This document shows positions 13,376 to 25,254 of a DNA stretch of 64,000 nucleotides, piece by piece (positions within the stretch are counted from its first letter, which is position 1; each line of letters begins with the position of its first letter). The stretch is taken from contig JAOVVO010000436.1 in NCBI GenBank assembly GCA_028564675.1, forward strand, positions 1-64,000. Direction: 5' to 3'. The DNA is from Onchocerca lupi (taxonomy: Eukaryota; Nematoda; Chromadorea; Rhabditida; Onchocercidae). Under the pieces are notes generated by a model. It was not told the DNA's origin. It did no database searches and worked only from the letters and a program-made list of their open reading frames with translations. The translations under genes and the position numbers were made by a program.

Positions 13376-13869
13376 ATGTCGAATAAAAACTCCAACGTTA
13401 AGGATTACTATGGATACTGGCAACTATATCCCGATAATATGCGTACTCGGCGATGGTTTCAGCAATTTGAAGCATTGAAACATGGAGGACCATTTTGTAT
13501 GAGAATGCTAGCTGCTTTGACAATCGGTAAATGATAATTGTTAATTATTATAGCTTATAATTGATTGATTGTTTAGATAATATATTTTCTGTCACTTAAA
13601 TTATGAAACTATGAATTCATCAAGAATATTGTATATGAATATTTTTGTGAGTGCGTTTCTCTCAGAGCAATCCAAAACTCCGTTTAATTTAAATTTACAT
13701 TTTAGCATGTCATATGGCATATTATACTTATCAATTTAATGCAGTAAATCCAGAGCATCGGCATGATTTGAAACATGTAATATGGTTGAAGCGAAAATTT
13801 CCTTTCTGCGCATCAATTGGCATTCCTTACAAGGAAGAAGTGAATAGGCCTGAAAAGAGCTCATACTGA
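13376..13869 (+). CDS. small membrane protein A of a tandem paralogous pair
   Basis: I do not recognise the family with certainty. Two exons (13376-13526 and 13706-13869, phase 1) encode 104 aa. The N-terminal 40 residues are polar and basic, with YYGYWQLYP and RTRRWFQQFE. A single hydrophobic segment follows (about residues 42-62, crossing the intron), and a basic C-terminal part ends in the motif GIPYKEE. There is no cleavable signal peptide. The layout (basic start, one span, charged tail) resembles small accessory subunits of mitochondrial inner-membrane complexes, but that is only inference. The intron position and phase, the distance from intron to GIPY (38 versus 37 residues) and the motif LK(R/K)..GIPY(K/R)E are shared with the gene 546 bp downstream, so the two are probably ancient tandem duplicates. 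The start was chosen as the first ATG in frame after the T-rich acceptor region. Confidence 0.75.
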
Positions 13870-14415
13870 TTTTTCCATTTAGATTAAAACTTCTGAGTGC
13901 AGTTGTTTTATCAAACTTCCAGCAATTAGCGGCTCAATTTTTTTCTATATACTTAAAATTTTTACTGTCAAATGCTTTCGCTAGTTAATTGATTGTTTCA
14001 CTCCATTATTTTGCAGATCTTTTGATTTATAGATGAAATAATTAAGGCATATTTCATGTGTCATGAGATATAATTTCATTATTGCTTATTTGATTTCAAT
14101 GATTTTGTTCCACTGTTTACTTGAGAAAATAAATTCTTAATAGTTTTATTTTTCCAAGAAATGTCTGAAAATGGATGATCTCCGAGTAATATTTTGCTTT
14201 GTTATCAGGAAATTTTGAGATGATTTATGCGTTAATGATGGTGTAGTTCGTTTTTTCTAACATTAATATTTTATCCAGAAAGATTTTTTCAATTGTCACA
14301 TTAGGTTCGAACATTGCCAAATCTTCTTGGTGTACGATTGAAATTAATGAACAAATTATTTTTTAGGAGAAGAATCTCTTTTTCTTTGAAAATATTGAAT
14401 TTTGTTCAAGTTCAG

Positions 14416-14907
14416 ATGAAGCAAACGAAATGGTTCCTGAGAAGGTATCCTAATCAATACAAAGCAGAGAATACGAGGACACCTATCTTAAGCTTTTTTT
14501 GTGGTGTAGGCTTTATATCAGTAGTTTTGGGTATGTTTTCTATCAGTTTCGGTTATTGCAATCGATAGACTAGATTATTTTATTATAAGAACTTCTGATC
14601 GGTTTTTTAATGTTGTTATTCTACAAGTTGATCTGTTCTGAGGGAAATATTCGCGGGTCTGCATTCTCTCAAGCTGTCAGCATGATCTTCATCTTTAACC
14701 TTTTTTCCGCCATTTTTGGTCGCATAAAGTTTTAATTTCATAAAACCATTTGTTATAGTTCTTTACAATCGATATTGTCTGGATGCGAGAAAGCTACCGG
14801 ATGGCGAAGCGGTGGATTGGAGATTGATGTATTATCTGAAAAAACATGTTCGAGCGTTTCGAAATTTTGGCATACCATACCGAGAATATAAGCCGGATGA
14901 TTTTTAA
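14416..14907 (+). CDS. small membrane protein B of a tandem paralogous pair
   Basis: Two exons (14416-14530 and 14759-14907, phase 1) encode 87 aa. The first 26 residues are basic (KWFLRRYPNQYKAEN). A hydrophobic segment spans about residues 27-43 across the intron, and then comes a charged C-terminal part (LDARKLPDGEAVDW, YYLKKHVRAFRNFGIPYREY). The ATG directly follows TTCAG (14411-14415), so the start codon lies at a likely spliced-leader acceptor, as seen in downstream operon genes. The C-terminal motif and the matching intron link it to the neighbour at 13376-13869. The span followed by a YxxxxLDARK stretch vaguely recalls cytochrome oxidase subunit VIc, but I would not assign that. The function is unknown, and a mitochondrial membrane role is the best guess. 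Confidence 0.75.
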
Positions 14908-15596
14908 GCATTTTTTCATACCTAGGTTTGTTAGGTACGAGAAAAGTAAGTAAAGTAAAGAATTATTGTATTTATTAGTTGGTATTAGTTAAAATGGTCT
15001 ATGAACTATAGCATTATTATCGATTAGCTTACTGGTTCAATATTAATACAGCCGTCTTCTTGCTTGTTTTGTACCATTGGAAATCAATAGGCTAATAAGA
15101 CAAACTAATAAGGAAAGCAATTGTATTGTGGGTATTGTTAAATATTTGTAATAATACTGTCAATTTAATTGATAAAATATTTTTGACTTCGTTCGTTTTA
15201 TATCCAACACTGCGTTGGTGCGTACAACTTATTTTCGGAAAAATTTTTTAAAATATTTTCATAGGAATAGCTATACTCACATTGTTTTTATTGATTCTGA
15301 ATTTTAGTAAAAAATTATTAAAAAAAAAAAAAAGGGTCAGGAAGACATGATCATGCAGTGCATCAATGATTTCATTCAGTAGCCCGTACTTTGGTATTGA
15401 TGAAAACATCATATTTAATTTTATAAAAAAAGGTTTAATTACAGTGGCTAAATTCATTTCTTTTATATTTGCCACTAAATTTTGTAACGTATTATCTGCA
15501 GGTTGTTTAAAAAAATTTTGATACCAAATTGAAGAGAATGAGACATGCATTACTTATTGTTTTCTATTTTACTTTTTCATTTTTAGAGAAGAAGAT

Positions 15597-17882
15597 ATGA
15601 CGACGATTCGACCGTTTGATGTTTTTGATTTATTTCGATTTAATAATACGTAAGTTTTGAAGTACATGGGGAGAAGGAAATTACATACTCAATTTAAATG
15701 TTGGATCGGAAATTGCTTATTGAGTTAAGTATGTTAGGAGTAAAAAGTTGAGTAAAGAAGTATTTTGTTGAGTTTGACTTTTTGCCGATAAAACATTGTT
15801 AAATGAGCCTTGCTTTTTTTTTCTTTAAGCCGTATGAGGTATATAAATAATTTAATTAAAATATATAATTGTTTATTCATTTGTCTCATTTTGCGAGATT
15901 TTTAGAGCTTATTTTTACACTTGAAGAAATTATTTTTCGTTCATATAAATGAAATATTCTACCGTGAAAAATTCTCAGATATTTTCTTTTCAGAAATTTG
16001 GATCCACTGACAGAAACGGTATGTTTGTTTATTTTAAATATTATGACACTTTAAAATTTTTGAAATATCCAAATAATTTTTTTACGAACTTAAGTATTTT
16101 ATTAATGAATTTGGATCGAAATAAGAATAGGATTGTTCGAATTTTTTTATGTTGGATGTTATGCTTAAAAATTGGCATGCATGACAACAATTAATTCTTT
16201 ATTGCCAGAATTTTGAGTACCTTGGGAAAAATGTGAATGAGGTCATTTGGATAACTATTTTTTTCCGAAATTATTCATGAAAAAAGCCGTAACGATCTTA
16301 CTTTCAGTATGGCTTCACTTTTTATTTGCAATACTTGATCAATCATGGTGAATATTTCCAAGTTTGCGAGCATCCAAATGGTGAGATTATGGGTTACGGT
16401 AAGTTTTCTGGAGTAATTTATTTGTTAAGAAGTAAGGATGACAATCATCTAAATTTTATGATAGCGGGACTTAAGGTAACCGGGTTTAGAAAAAAAAAAA
16501 AGAAGAAACTAGGATGCCGAAATATCGCTTTTATTGTAGCTTGAAAAACTATGATAGTAAGTAGAATTTTGCAACGCTGATCTATTAGAAAGATATTTAG
16601 AGACAAATAAAAATCTATTTGTATTTGCTATGTTTGATGAATTTGGTGCTTATAAGATTTTGTGGTAATTATAAAATAATATCTATGTAAGAAATTTTGA
16701 TATTTTCCATAATTCATTTACTTACAGTTATGGGGAAAGCAGAAGGTGAACATGAATATTGGCATGGACATGTCACGGCAGTAACTGTTGCCCCAACTTA
16801 CAGACGATTGCATTTAGCGGCACGAATGATGCATAGTCTTGAAGAAATTTCAGAAATGTACTTTTTTCACTCAAGTTTTTTCCAAGTGAAGAAATAATGA
16901 AATGGAAAGAGTTTGAAAGATTTTAAAAAATTCGTTCTATAGGTCACATATTACGTATAACATGGGCATATATTGAAGGCAGTGTACAACATATATCCAT
17001 TATTGCTATGAGTTAGATTTTTTGAAAATTAAGTATTATGGCTAGCAGCATTTGTTCGTTGAAACATAAGTGTCCCATTTTTGCTATTAGAACCACAAAC
17101 TTGCGAAGAACTTTGTTTCCATCATCTTTCTCAACGATAATCAGCTATTTAATCTGAGATCAGGTGGAGATGGCGATAGAGAAGGACGGAGTTGAGAAGA
17201 ATTTAATATAGATTCCTTTGTAATAAAGTTGGCTGCATAATGGTTTAAATAATATTCGGTAATCTTTTATTTCTGTTTCTAAATTTTTAGGAAAAAATGT
17301 TATTTTGTTGATCTCTTCGTTCGTGTAAGTAATTCTGTTGCAATCAATATGTATAAAAGTCTTGGATATGTGGTCTACCGACGTATTATTGATTATTATT
17401 CTGGTGAAAATGACGAGGATGCTTATGGTTGGTTGATTTTTCTAAATTTCCTTCTCGGAAATTGTTTGTTTAGCCGAGTTATAGTTTATTATTAATTACA
17501 TTATTGAGGAATATATTTTGCGTAATTTTTACTTTGTTTTTTTCAGAATATTAGAATAGATTTAGTTTGCATTTCATATAGTGATTCATATGACAACATT
17601 TTCTGTTTATAACTATTCTTGTTATTTTGTCATTTCAGAACTTTTTAGGAAATAAATACTTTGACAGTATACCTTATTGCTGAACTTTTCTACTTTTCGG
17701 TTATATTAACACTTCACATAGTGATTCAGTATTCACTATAAAACAAACATAAACTGATTTGGAAGTAATTTACATTATCATTTTTAGATATGCGGAAGGC
17801 GTTATCCAGAGATCCAGAGAAAAAATCGATGATTTCAGTGAAGCAACCTGTTACGTGTGATGAGATTGATCTTAAAGATTAG
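15597..17882 (+). CDS. naa20: NAA20, catalytic subunit of N-terminal acetyltransferase B
   Basis: NAA20 with NAA25 forms NatB, which acetylates nascent chains starting Met-Asp, Met-Glu, Met-Asn or Met-Gln at the ribosome. Six exons (15597-15649, 15994-16018, 16308-16398, 16728-16857, 17291-17427, 17788-17882) keep frame and give 176 aa, close to the family's usual 178. The GNAT fold is complete. The N-terminus MTTIRPF.. DLFRFNN, the substrate-loop segment NLDPLTETYG, the core strand WHGHVTAVTVAP, the acetyl-CoA loop at residues 82-87, FVDLFVRVSN and the C-terminal DEDAYDMRKALSRD block are all typical. One oddity is in the acetyl-CoA motif (R/Q-x-x-G-x-A): the glycine is replaced by histidine (His85, in RRLHLA). 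The ATG follows TTTTAG by ten bases, suggesting trans-splicing. It lies 0.7 kb behind the small-gene pair on the same strand. Confidence 0.95.
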
Positions 17883-19649
17883 CTTCATTTTTTTGGTTGC
17901 GATTTTCTTCATAGCATTTATTGAAATAGCTTGCGAAAATCTTACATAGAAAAATCGTTTTTTCTTTTTTTTTTTCACTTTTATATTTAATTTTTAATAC
18001 TAATATCATTATTTCGTCATTTTTTCTTTTCTTATAGCTTATACATGAAATTAATTGGTTAAAGTAAATCAATTACTTTCGAACTGCTTTTTGAAAACCT
18101 TTGTTAGATTATGTATAACTATCTTGCAATCTTGTCATTAGCCGAATCATCTTCATATCGAATAACAAGATAATTCCGATGAGCTAATTGATAAATGGAA
18201 TTGCTTTGAAAAGTGTAAACTACTTACATCACTCACTCTTCATCTTTTTATCATGCCAATATTTCTTTTTTTTATACCTGTTGTTTGGTGTAAATTTACT
18301 ATATGCCAACCTTTGTTTATAACACTAATTTACAATAGTTTTATGAAATATCGGCCAATACTCCCTTTGTACAAAAAATTTAGAAAAAGTCGTTTTTTTT
18401 TTGATTTTCATTTTCATTTCTAATCCATTTTATTTCAGTACATACAGAAACTTATCATTGCAAATGTTAATGTTCGTATATTTTAGACAGATAAAAAGTT
18501 GCTAAGATCAACACAGAAGAATCGTGACTTCTTATTTCATACATCTGTGAATTTGATGAATAACGACTTCATCAATTATTATTTTCAGTTTCTTTATAGA
18601 AATTTTTGCTGTTTGTTTTTAGTTATTAGTCGAATATATTCTATTTTTTATCATTATATAATATATTTGCCTTATTTCTAATTAATATGGTCATGAAAAT
18701 ATTTATGGTTTTAGGCTCGAGGAAGAATTCAGTTACAATTTTCGTATCAAAAAATAATTGCTTTATGATGAACAAATCAATATAGATCACTCTGTGGATG
18801 TTACTATAATTCAGTGATCATTATCTTTTTTTCAGTATAGATCACTAGATCACTTTCTGAATATTACTATAATTTGGTGACCATTATCATTGTTCATTCT
18901 TTACCTTTCAGTGAATTCATCTATATTTATAAATAAACTTTTCGGTATCGCTAGTTATGCAGTGGATTTTGCATATTCCTGTATTCAATTTAAGTATGCT
19001 TAAATAAAATTTCATAAAGAATTTCCGAGTTACATAGCCTATTTGGACATCTGATCATAACCTCAATATGATGCGATCCTAGTTGCATGTTGGAAAAAGC
19101 GCATTAGTCCTTCGGGGTTATAGTCTAATTTTTTTTTTTAACTGTAAAAGTAGAATTCTTCAATGCAATTATTAGTAAAATATCTCCGAACTATAAGTGA
19201 AAAGAATGCAAATTTATTGGATTTGATAAGTTTGTCAACATATGTTGCACTTAATATTTAACTTTCTTTTCAGTATTCCAAGTGCAATATTCAAATGTAA
19301 TTAAATACAGAATGTTATTATTTAAGTGTAGCATTTTTCAATATCAGATTACTATTTGCAGAGAAAAAATTAGTATTTGCTCATTATTCAATGTTTTTAG
19401 GAAATAAATCTCTAAAAGTTTTCATTTTTCTCCGACAATCTCTAAATTTTTGAAAAATCTTTTCTAGTTGTTTTCAAATGTTTATAATTAATATTATTAA
19501 TTTTTGCAAATAATCGCAGAATATTTTTTAGGCAAAGAAGCAAAGGAATATTGGTAACGAAAAGTTCATCTTTTATTTATAAGAAATATAATGCAATATT
19601 GTTATTTTCCATTTCAGCATTTATCGACTACGATATTCGAAATTCAACT
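17883..19649. other. intergenic stretch, NAA20 to DMAC1-like gene
   Basis: No supported exon. A direct repeat lies at 18782-18888 (separate entry). The block 19060-19125 is less AT-rich than its surroundings (contains GCGCATTAGTCCTTCGGGG) and ends in a T run, but no RNA family was recognised. Confidence 0.5.
18782..18888 (+). repeat. imperfect direct tandem repeat, about 50 bp
   Basis: Two adjacent copies share TATAGATCACT, GTTACTATAATT/ATTACTATAATT and a (C/G)AGTGA/GGTGACCATTATC-like end. A small internal TAGATCAC duplication lengthens the second copy. No known element is recognised. Confidence 0.55.
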
Positions 19650-19880
19650 ATGAGTGAAGAAGAGAAATCGAATATCGTAATTCAGGATTGTCAATCGTGT
19701 CGATATATCGGCTCCGGATTATTTTCTTTCATTGCCGCATATCTCTGGTTGAATACCCGGAATAACATTTACTATGATACCATTTACAAAAAGCTACCTT
19801 TACGTCTTATTGCTGTTGGTTGGTTTGTATTCCTATTAGTTTATATTTCCCATTTAGAATATTATATACCATCATTATAG
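19650..19880 (+). CDS. DMAC1-like (DUF4536) small two-span protein
   Basis: A single exon encodes 76 aa. After a short acidic start comes a CxxC motif (DCQSC, Cys14 and Cys17) directly before a first membrane span (about 18-34). A loop with a Tyr/Lys cluster and a second span (about 50-68) follow. This layout matches DMAC1/TMEM261-type proteins, which help assemble the distal membrane arm of mitochondrial complex I and carry a C-x-x-C before the first of two spans. The similarity is short, so the family call is provisional. The start was chosen because TTTCAG ends 34 bases upstream (at about 19617), which would make this ATG the first after a spliced-leader acceptor. The open frame extends upstream without an ATG, so an upstream exon cannot be ruled out. 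Confidence 0.6.
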   Translation: MSEEEKSNIVIQDCQSCRYIGSGLFSFIAAYLWLNTRNNIYYDTIYKKLPLRLIAVGWFVFLLVYISHLEYYIPSL

Positions 19881-20480
19881 CTTGCATTTTTCTGAAATTT
19901 TAATGAAAATCTTTGACAAAATGGATAAAAAAATAGTTTTTAATGTCATATAATAAGCCCTATGTATTGATTGCCTTTTTTCCAATTAATACATTAAAAC
20001 AATTATCATATTATAATATTTACCAATTTTTATATCATCTTTTTTTTCAATCACATTGTTCTATCCCTTTTAATCGATTTTTTTCTACCATTCTATTTAT
20101 GAATTTATTTTATACGCATTCTTAGATCAGATCGATTTACTTGAATGTTTTGATAATTTGCATTTAATTAACTAAACATCATTAGGATCCTAACTATCAA
20201 ATAAATATGACATAATCTATGAATATGTGATATAAGCTTGTGATAAGATAATTCGGCATACAATGATATTATTGATATTTCGCATCAAATAAAAACAAAC
20301 TCCGTAATATTGCTAAACCATTTTTTTTTTTTTGTTTTTTTAAATTTAGCTATAAATGGCAAACCAAACTATTTTGCAAATATTTGCAAAATGGATACAT
20401 TTGAAATTTTGCAAGCAAAATACATACAAGAAAAAAAAAATTGTTCGACAAATAATTTCAATTTTTAATTTTCAGGATCG

Positions 20481-20546
20481 ATGTATGTATCATTAGCACG
20501 CTTCTTCTATTTTCCACCGTTCAAACATCTTGCACCCAAGAAGTGA
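20481..20546 (+). CDS. possible 21-residue microprotein or terminal exon
   Basis: ATTTTCAG at 20468-20475 is followed five bases later by an ATG that opens a 21-codon frame ending TGA. The peptide starts MYVSLARFFYF and ends in a Lys pair. It has mixed, protein-like composition and is slightly less AT-rich than its surroundings. It could be a very short trans-spliced gene, the last exon of a gene I failed to detect, or chance. No family is recognised. Confidence 0.2.
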   Translation: MYVSLARFFYFPPFKHLAPKK

Positions 20547-22186
20547 CCATGATAATGTGAGATACGTGATATTTCGTTATGTAGTTTATAGATATCTATA
20601 TTTTGTGATTTTTTTTTCTACTTCTACCGTAACAAGTTTTTGAATCGTTATTTTGAAATTTTTAATTTAGCCTTGTAATTTAGCGAAAATTTTATTTTAT
20701 CAAAAAATAAATGTTTTTTATCAAACGAAGAAATGATCGTTATATAAATGCATATCTGTTCAATTGATCTATTTTGAATTTCGGAAATCTCGCAAAGCTT
20801 CCAATTGATCTAAACTGACTTCCAATCACTATTTTGTCCTAAAAATTTCTCGATGCTTGGCACAGACGAATGGCTGTAATAAAGGCGACTATTCAAAAAT
20901 ATTCAAATAGAGTTAATCGTTAAATTATTCGTTTTCATCGTTGTTCTCAATGGAAGGATTGCATTTCAAATCTCTTTTGAGAGTTTCTCTGTGCTGTGTT
21001 TCTGTTCGATCTGATTGAGATTTGTTTCTTTAGTTCCGAGAGTTTTTGCTAGGATCAAATCACTCCCTTCTGATTGTCCCTAACTTTTTATATAATAAGA
21101 GTCTGTTTAATACATCAGGCCTAGCATAATTTACAACATGTTACCATGGCGCAGAGAGTTGTTTACTCCATGTCATCGTAGCACAACATTATTTACAGTA
21201 TAACAACTGTAACATAAAGGTCAAAAACATGTCATACGATACTTCATCGTATATCTATAATTTATGAAAATATTTCGCTTTTTCCGATGCTATAGACTTT
21301 TTTCCATTCAGCCATTCATCATCTCATTTTCCTCTCGTTTTCATACAATCGTTATCATTTTATTGATAAACTCATTGTACACTATTGTTATACTGTTTTT
21401 CTATTCCTCTAGTAATCTTTTACGTCTTTTTTAAAAATCGTTTTTAGGCTTTATCTCTTTATTGCTTGCAACTATGTTGTGTAATTGTGTTACATGATAT
21501 GAAAGATAAAGATATATGAGATATGTTAAAGATAAGAGTATAAACATGATAAGAATAAATCAAAATGAAAAGAATGAGATTTACTTTTTTTTCTATCTAA
21601 ATGAATCAAATTTTCTTTCCTTTATCAATTTGATCCCAACAACTTTCTTCTTTTTTTTCTTTTTTTCATTCTCTTAAAATTGTTATTTTATTTTTCTCTT
21701 TCTCAAAACTTCATTTTTTTTTTTTCATGATGAATAACTTTTACGAGTAAAACAGTTAGTAATTTGTTGTGTTTATTACATGTTATCATTATTTTTTCTT
21801 TTATCTTTTTCATTTTGATTTCCTTTTTTTTTTTTTGTTTTCCAAATTAAACATATTTGAGACAATTTGAATAATTTGCAGAAGTTATAATATCATCACA
21901 ATATGTATTCCTTTTAGTGAGAAACCGATTAACTGGGAATAATAAATTTAAATTTTCCATTTCACATTGTAATGCTATCATGTTATGATATATATTTCAA
22001 GATAAATGATAGCTTTTTTGTTGTTCAATTTCAAATGATGAAATAGCGAAATGAAGTTGATCAAGTTAATTTGTATTTCGTTATTTTGATCTGTTATAAC
22101 ATTATCATTATCACTGATCCATTGTCAGTGATGGTAATGCAATATGAAATGGAAATTTAAATTTAATATTTCTAACCAATCGATTT

Positions 22187-22211
22187 TCATCATCATCATC
22201 ATCATCATCAT
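22187..22211 (+). repeat. (TCA)n microsatellite
   Basis: Eight uninterrupted TCA units in non-coding sequence. Confidence 0.9.
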
Positions 22212-22970
22212 TATACACACGAATCAACTATTATATGGATCCATCGATCATTGATATGCTAAAATATATATATAAATTTTAGGTAAACGTGGAAAATTCG
22301 AAAAAAAAAAGACGGGAATGAATAATAAAATTGAAATAATGATATGAAAGTATAAATATAATAATTGAAACGTTGATTTGGAAATATTAAATGTTATCAT
22401 TAAGCTGATTTAAAAATATGAATGGAGGTGCAATTATCAGTTGATGATTTCCCACCAAATCTAAGATCTCATAATGCTGACGAAAAAAATAAGTGAAAGA
22501 CTTATCATAAGCAATGATTATTTCGTTAATTATATTTAATTGTTGAATAGACAATGAAAAGTACCAATGAATAAATTTCGATAAGAGAATTACCGATTAA
22601 TCGTTTTTTTCTTTTTGTTTTTTGTTTATTTTTTGTCCAACAATGAAAAGCTTCAAATATCAATGCATTTGGCATCATTTTAAAATATTCAGAGAAGAAT
22701 GCAAGTCTAATTGAATTTCCTTTTTAAAGTTCATGAATTCATAGTCCGAAGAAATCGTATCAGAATTTGAATTATCTTTTTCTTTTAAAAAAAAAAAATA
22801 AATTTAGGGAAATAGAACTTATTGTAAGGATGATAAATATTTATAATCAAAAAAAAGGATTGATAAAAACTAACAAATTTGTAAATTTTCAAATATCATT
22901 TAATCCCTGTATATAGTTTGTAGGAAATCTTTCGCCCCATAAATTTCGAATAGAATGTTGACCTTCTTCA

Positions 22971-23112
22971 ATATTGTATGAGATCGATAATTCTGTGACT
23001 TTCTTTTTTTTGCGAGGGAGACAAGGATAAGTTTTTCTGATTTGTCATCATAATATTACATGAGATCAGTTATGCTGTGACCTTTTTTTTTCGCAATGGG
23101 GATGAGAATGTC
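22971..23112 (+). repeat. diverged direct repeat with 81-bp period
   Basis: Two segments starting at 22971 and 23052 share ATATT..ATGAGATC, TCTGTGAC/GCTGTGAC, a T run of eight or nine, a GCGAGGGAG/CGCAATGGGG purine block and an AGGATAAG/ATGAGAATG end. Copy similarity is moderate. Confidence 0.5.
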
Positions 23113-23836
23113 TTCTTTTTGAATTTGAATAAATTTAGATAAATATAATTAAGCATATTTGTTTGAATTTGATTTGAAATTGAAATGATATATTTGCATA
23201 ATATAATTCTGTGAAGTTTATTTTTGCCATTTTTCCAGGAAGTGATCGGTTCAGTTTGGATGTTTTAAACCAATATATATAAATATATCGTGGTGAAATT
23301 ATCATTTATTATCTTATTTCCTATCATTATTATCATCATTATTTGAGTGCTTTCTTTTCCGATGAGTAATTTTTACCAGACATCTAGTAAATATAAATTG
23401 CGTTTGGTCGTTTAATTCATAAAAATAATATTGTCTACTTTACATAACATTGTTGGTGGAAATTTATCTTACTAATTCAAATTGTTATTTAAGATAATTT
23501 AAAGGAAATGACAATTTTATCTTTAATTTCCTTATTTCATTGTTTATTATTGTCAACTATATTAAAGTTATCATTCATTCTTGATAGAATTAGAAGAATT
23601 TTCAATTCTTTTATTTTGATACGATTCAAAGAATATTCTTCGTCTTCTCTTCTACATTTCAAAAACTAATTTTTATTTTTTAATTTGAAGATCAAAAACA
23701 GAATTCGATTTTAAAATTAAGGTAATTAAATTTCAAATTATTATTATATATTTGATTGCCTAAAACGTTCAATTTTGAAAATTAAAATTTATTTCCCATC
23801 TTCAAAATTCATTCATTTATATGTATATTTATATAA

Positions 23837-23932
23837 ATATACGGGTGTGTACGTCCAAGTACACGTGAGTGTACTGTGTATACTCACGTATACGCAGGTA
23901 TGCGTGTATGTGTGTGTATAAAAGTGTGGAAA
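23837..23932. repeat. TG/CA-rich palindromic tract
   Basis: Alternating purine-pyrimidine sequence with several self-complementary words: GTACACGTGAGTGTAC, GTATAC repeated, and a (TG)n run. It contains one canonical E-box, CACGTG. The composition could favour Z-DNA or cruciform structure. The translated open frames across it are Thr/Tyr/Val-rich artefacts. Confidence 0.6.
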
Positions 23933-24124
23933 TGATGAATAACACTTAGAAATATGCATTATTAACACAAGTGCACGCAATATTCTTGAATTATCCAAAC
24001 TCTAAAAATTCAAAAAAAGAATCCTCGGATGTCGTTTTTCATAAAACAATGTCCAAAGTGATACATTTCCATCATCGTTACTTATTGATATATTTAGTGG
24101 AGCGGTTGAAAGATCGAGAAGAGA

Positions 24125-24177
24125 GTGGGCGTGGACGGGGTGGGCGGAGTGAGGTGGGGGCCCGGGAAGGGTAAAGG
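24125..24177 (+). promoter_or_regulatory. G-rich block with GC-box-like motifs
   Basis: An island of high G content in AT-rich DNA, containing GTGGGCGTGG, GGGGTGGGCGG and GGTGGGGGCCCGGG. These resemble Sp1/KLF-type GC and CACCC boxes. It lies about 1.1 kb upstream of the CAND1 start codon on the same strand, so a promoter role is plausible. No TATA box or transcription start can be fixed from sequence alone. Confidence 0.35.
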
Positions 24178-25254
24178 GTCAAAGTTGGGTCAGGAATGTT
24201 GCAGTCCCTCAGTGATATAAACTAAGGAAGTTGAATGTCAATAGATGAGAGGAAGTGTGCTTGTTCAGGTATTCGACAAATTAATTTTAAAAAAAAAGTC
24301 AAAAAGCCATAAGGATGTTTGTATATTCTTTTATTTTAATATTATATACTATTTATTAACACTCTTTTATTTTTTTAATGAATTCTTTCATTTCGACTCT
24401 TTTTTTTCTTTTCTTTTTTTTTTTTTTTGGTAAAAATTGAACTGTATGTCATTGCTAAATATGATTTTTTTTTTATCGCTTAAAATAATACGATAAGACT
24501 TGCGTCAAAAGACTAAAAATTACCATTTAAAAAAGTTAGTTTTTATGTCGTTTAAAAATCAGTTTTCACAACATTATTATTATAATATGCTTGAATTAGT
24601 GAGATTAAAATAAAAGTGATTGGAAAAAACGGTAAAAATATGGGAAAATATAAAAGAGAAACAAGTACACTTAGTATAAAAGTATACTTAGTTTGATGTA
24701 GTTTATTTGATCATGAATTTGATCGTATGATGATGATTTTATTATGTCATAGTTTTGTACTTTTCAATTATGATTTCATGTCTGTGATCTCATTTAGACT
24801 GAAATATTTTGATAAGCCAAATAATAAGATTGCTTTGTAAAAATTTTGTTGATCAGCTAATTGAAATATATATTTTTTCCCAAAATCATGTCTTCCAAAG
24901 GATTTCTAAAACATTTTCTCGAGTTTTTTTAAGCAAGCTTCAACTAAATTCTTTAAGTCCTCTCATTTTGTTCAGGAGGTAATCGTATACCCGAAAGCTG
25001 AGACCTGTTATTCTGGAGTTTATTGAATACTCGTAATATGAAGACCTCTGTTCAAGATTTGATGGTATATCTAAATTTTTTGGGTTGGTGTATCCAATTT
25101 TTGAGTGAAATTATGAGATATTCGGATTTGGGAAACTTTATTCATTGCACAATTTCTATAGCTTGCACGGAAATGGAATAGTTCATTATATATATTTTCT
25201 AGTTTGCAGGCTTTTAGATCGATTACCAAACAGCCGAAATTGGAATCCAAAAAG

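Larger units (their letters stand above)
19881..25254. other. large gene-poor region upstream of CAND1
   Basis: About 5.4 kb without a convincing multi-exon gene. It contains a possible 21-codon frame behind a good acceptor (20481-20546), a (TCA)n microsatellite, an 80-bp-spaced direct repeat, a palindromic TG/CA tract and a G-rich block with GC-box-like motifs, each listed separately. The last 1.2 kb probably contains the CAND1 promoter or outron. Confidence 0.5.

Noticed and set aside
15248..15550. 100-aa minus-strand open frame in the gap before NAA20
   Set aside because: It includes a Phe run from an A tract, has no splice signals, and is not similar to anything recognised. It is possibly chance.
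19060..19130. Less AT-rich block ending in a T run, possible small RNA gene
   Set aside because: No tRNA, snRNA or spliced-leader hallmark could be identified, and pairing is weak.
24245..24433. 62-aa open frame after the G-rich block
   Set aside because: Its second half is poly-Phe from T runs, it has no splice context, and it is not linked to CAND1.
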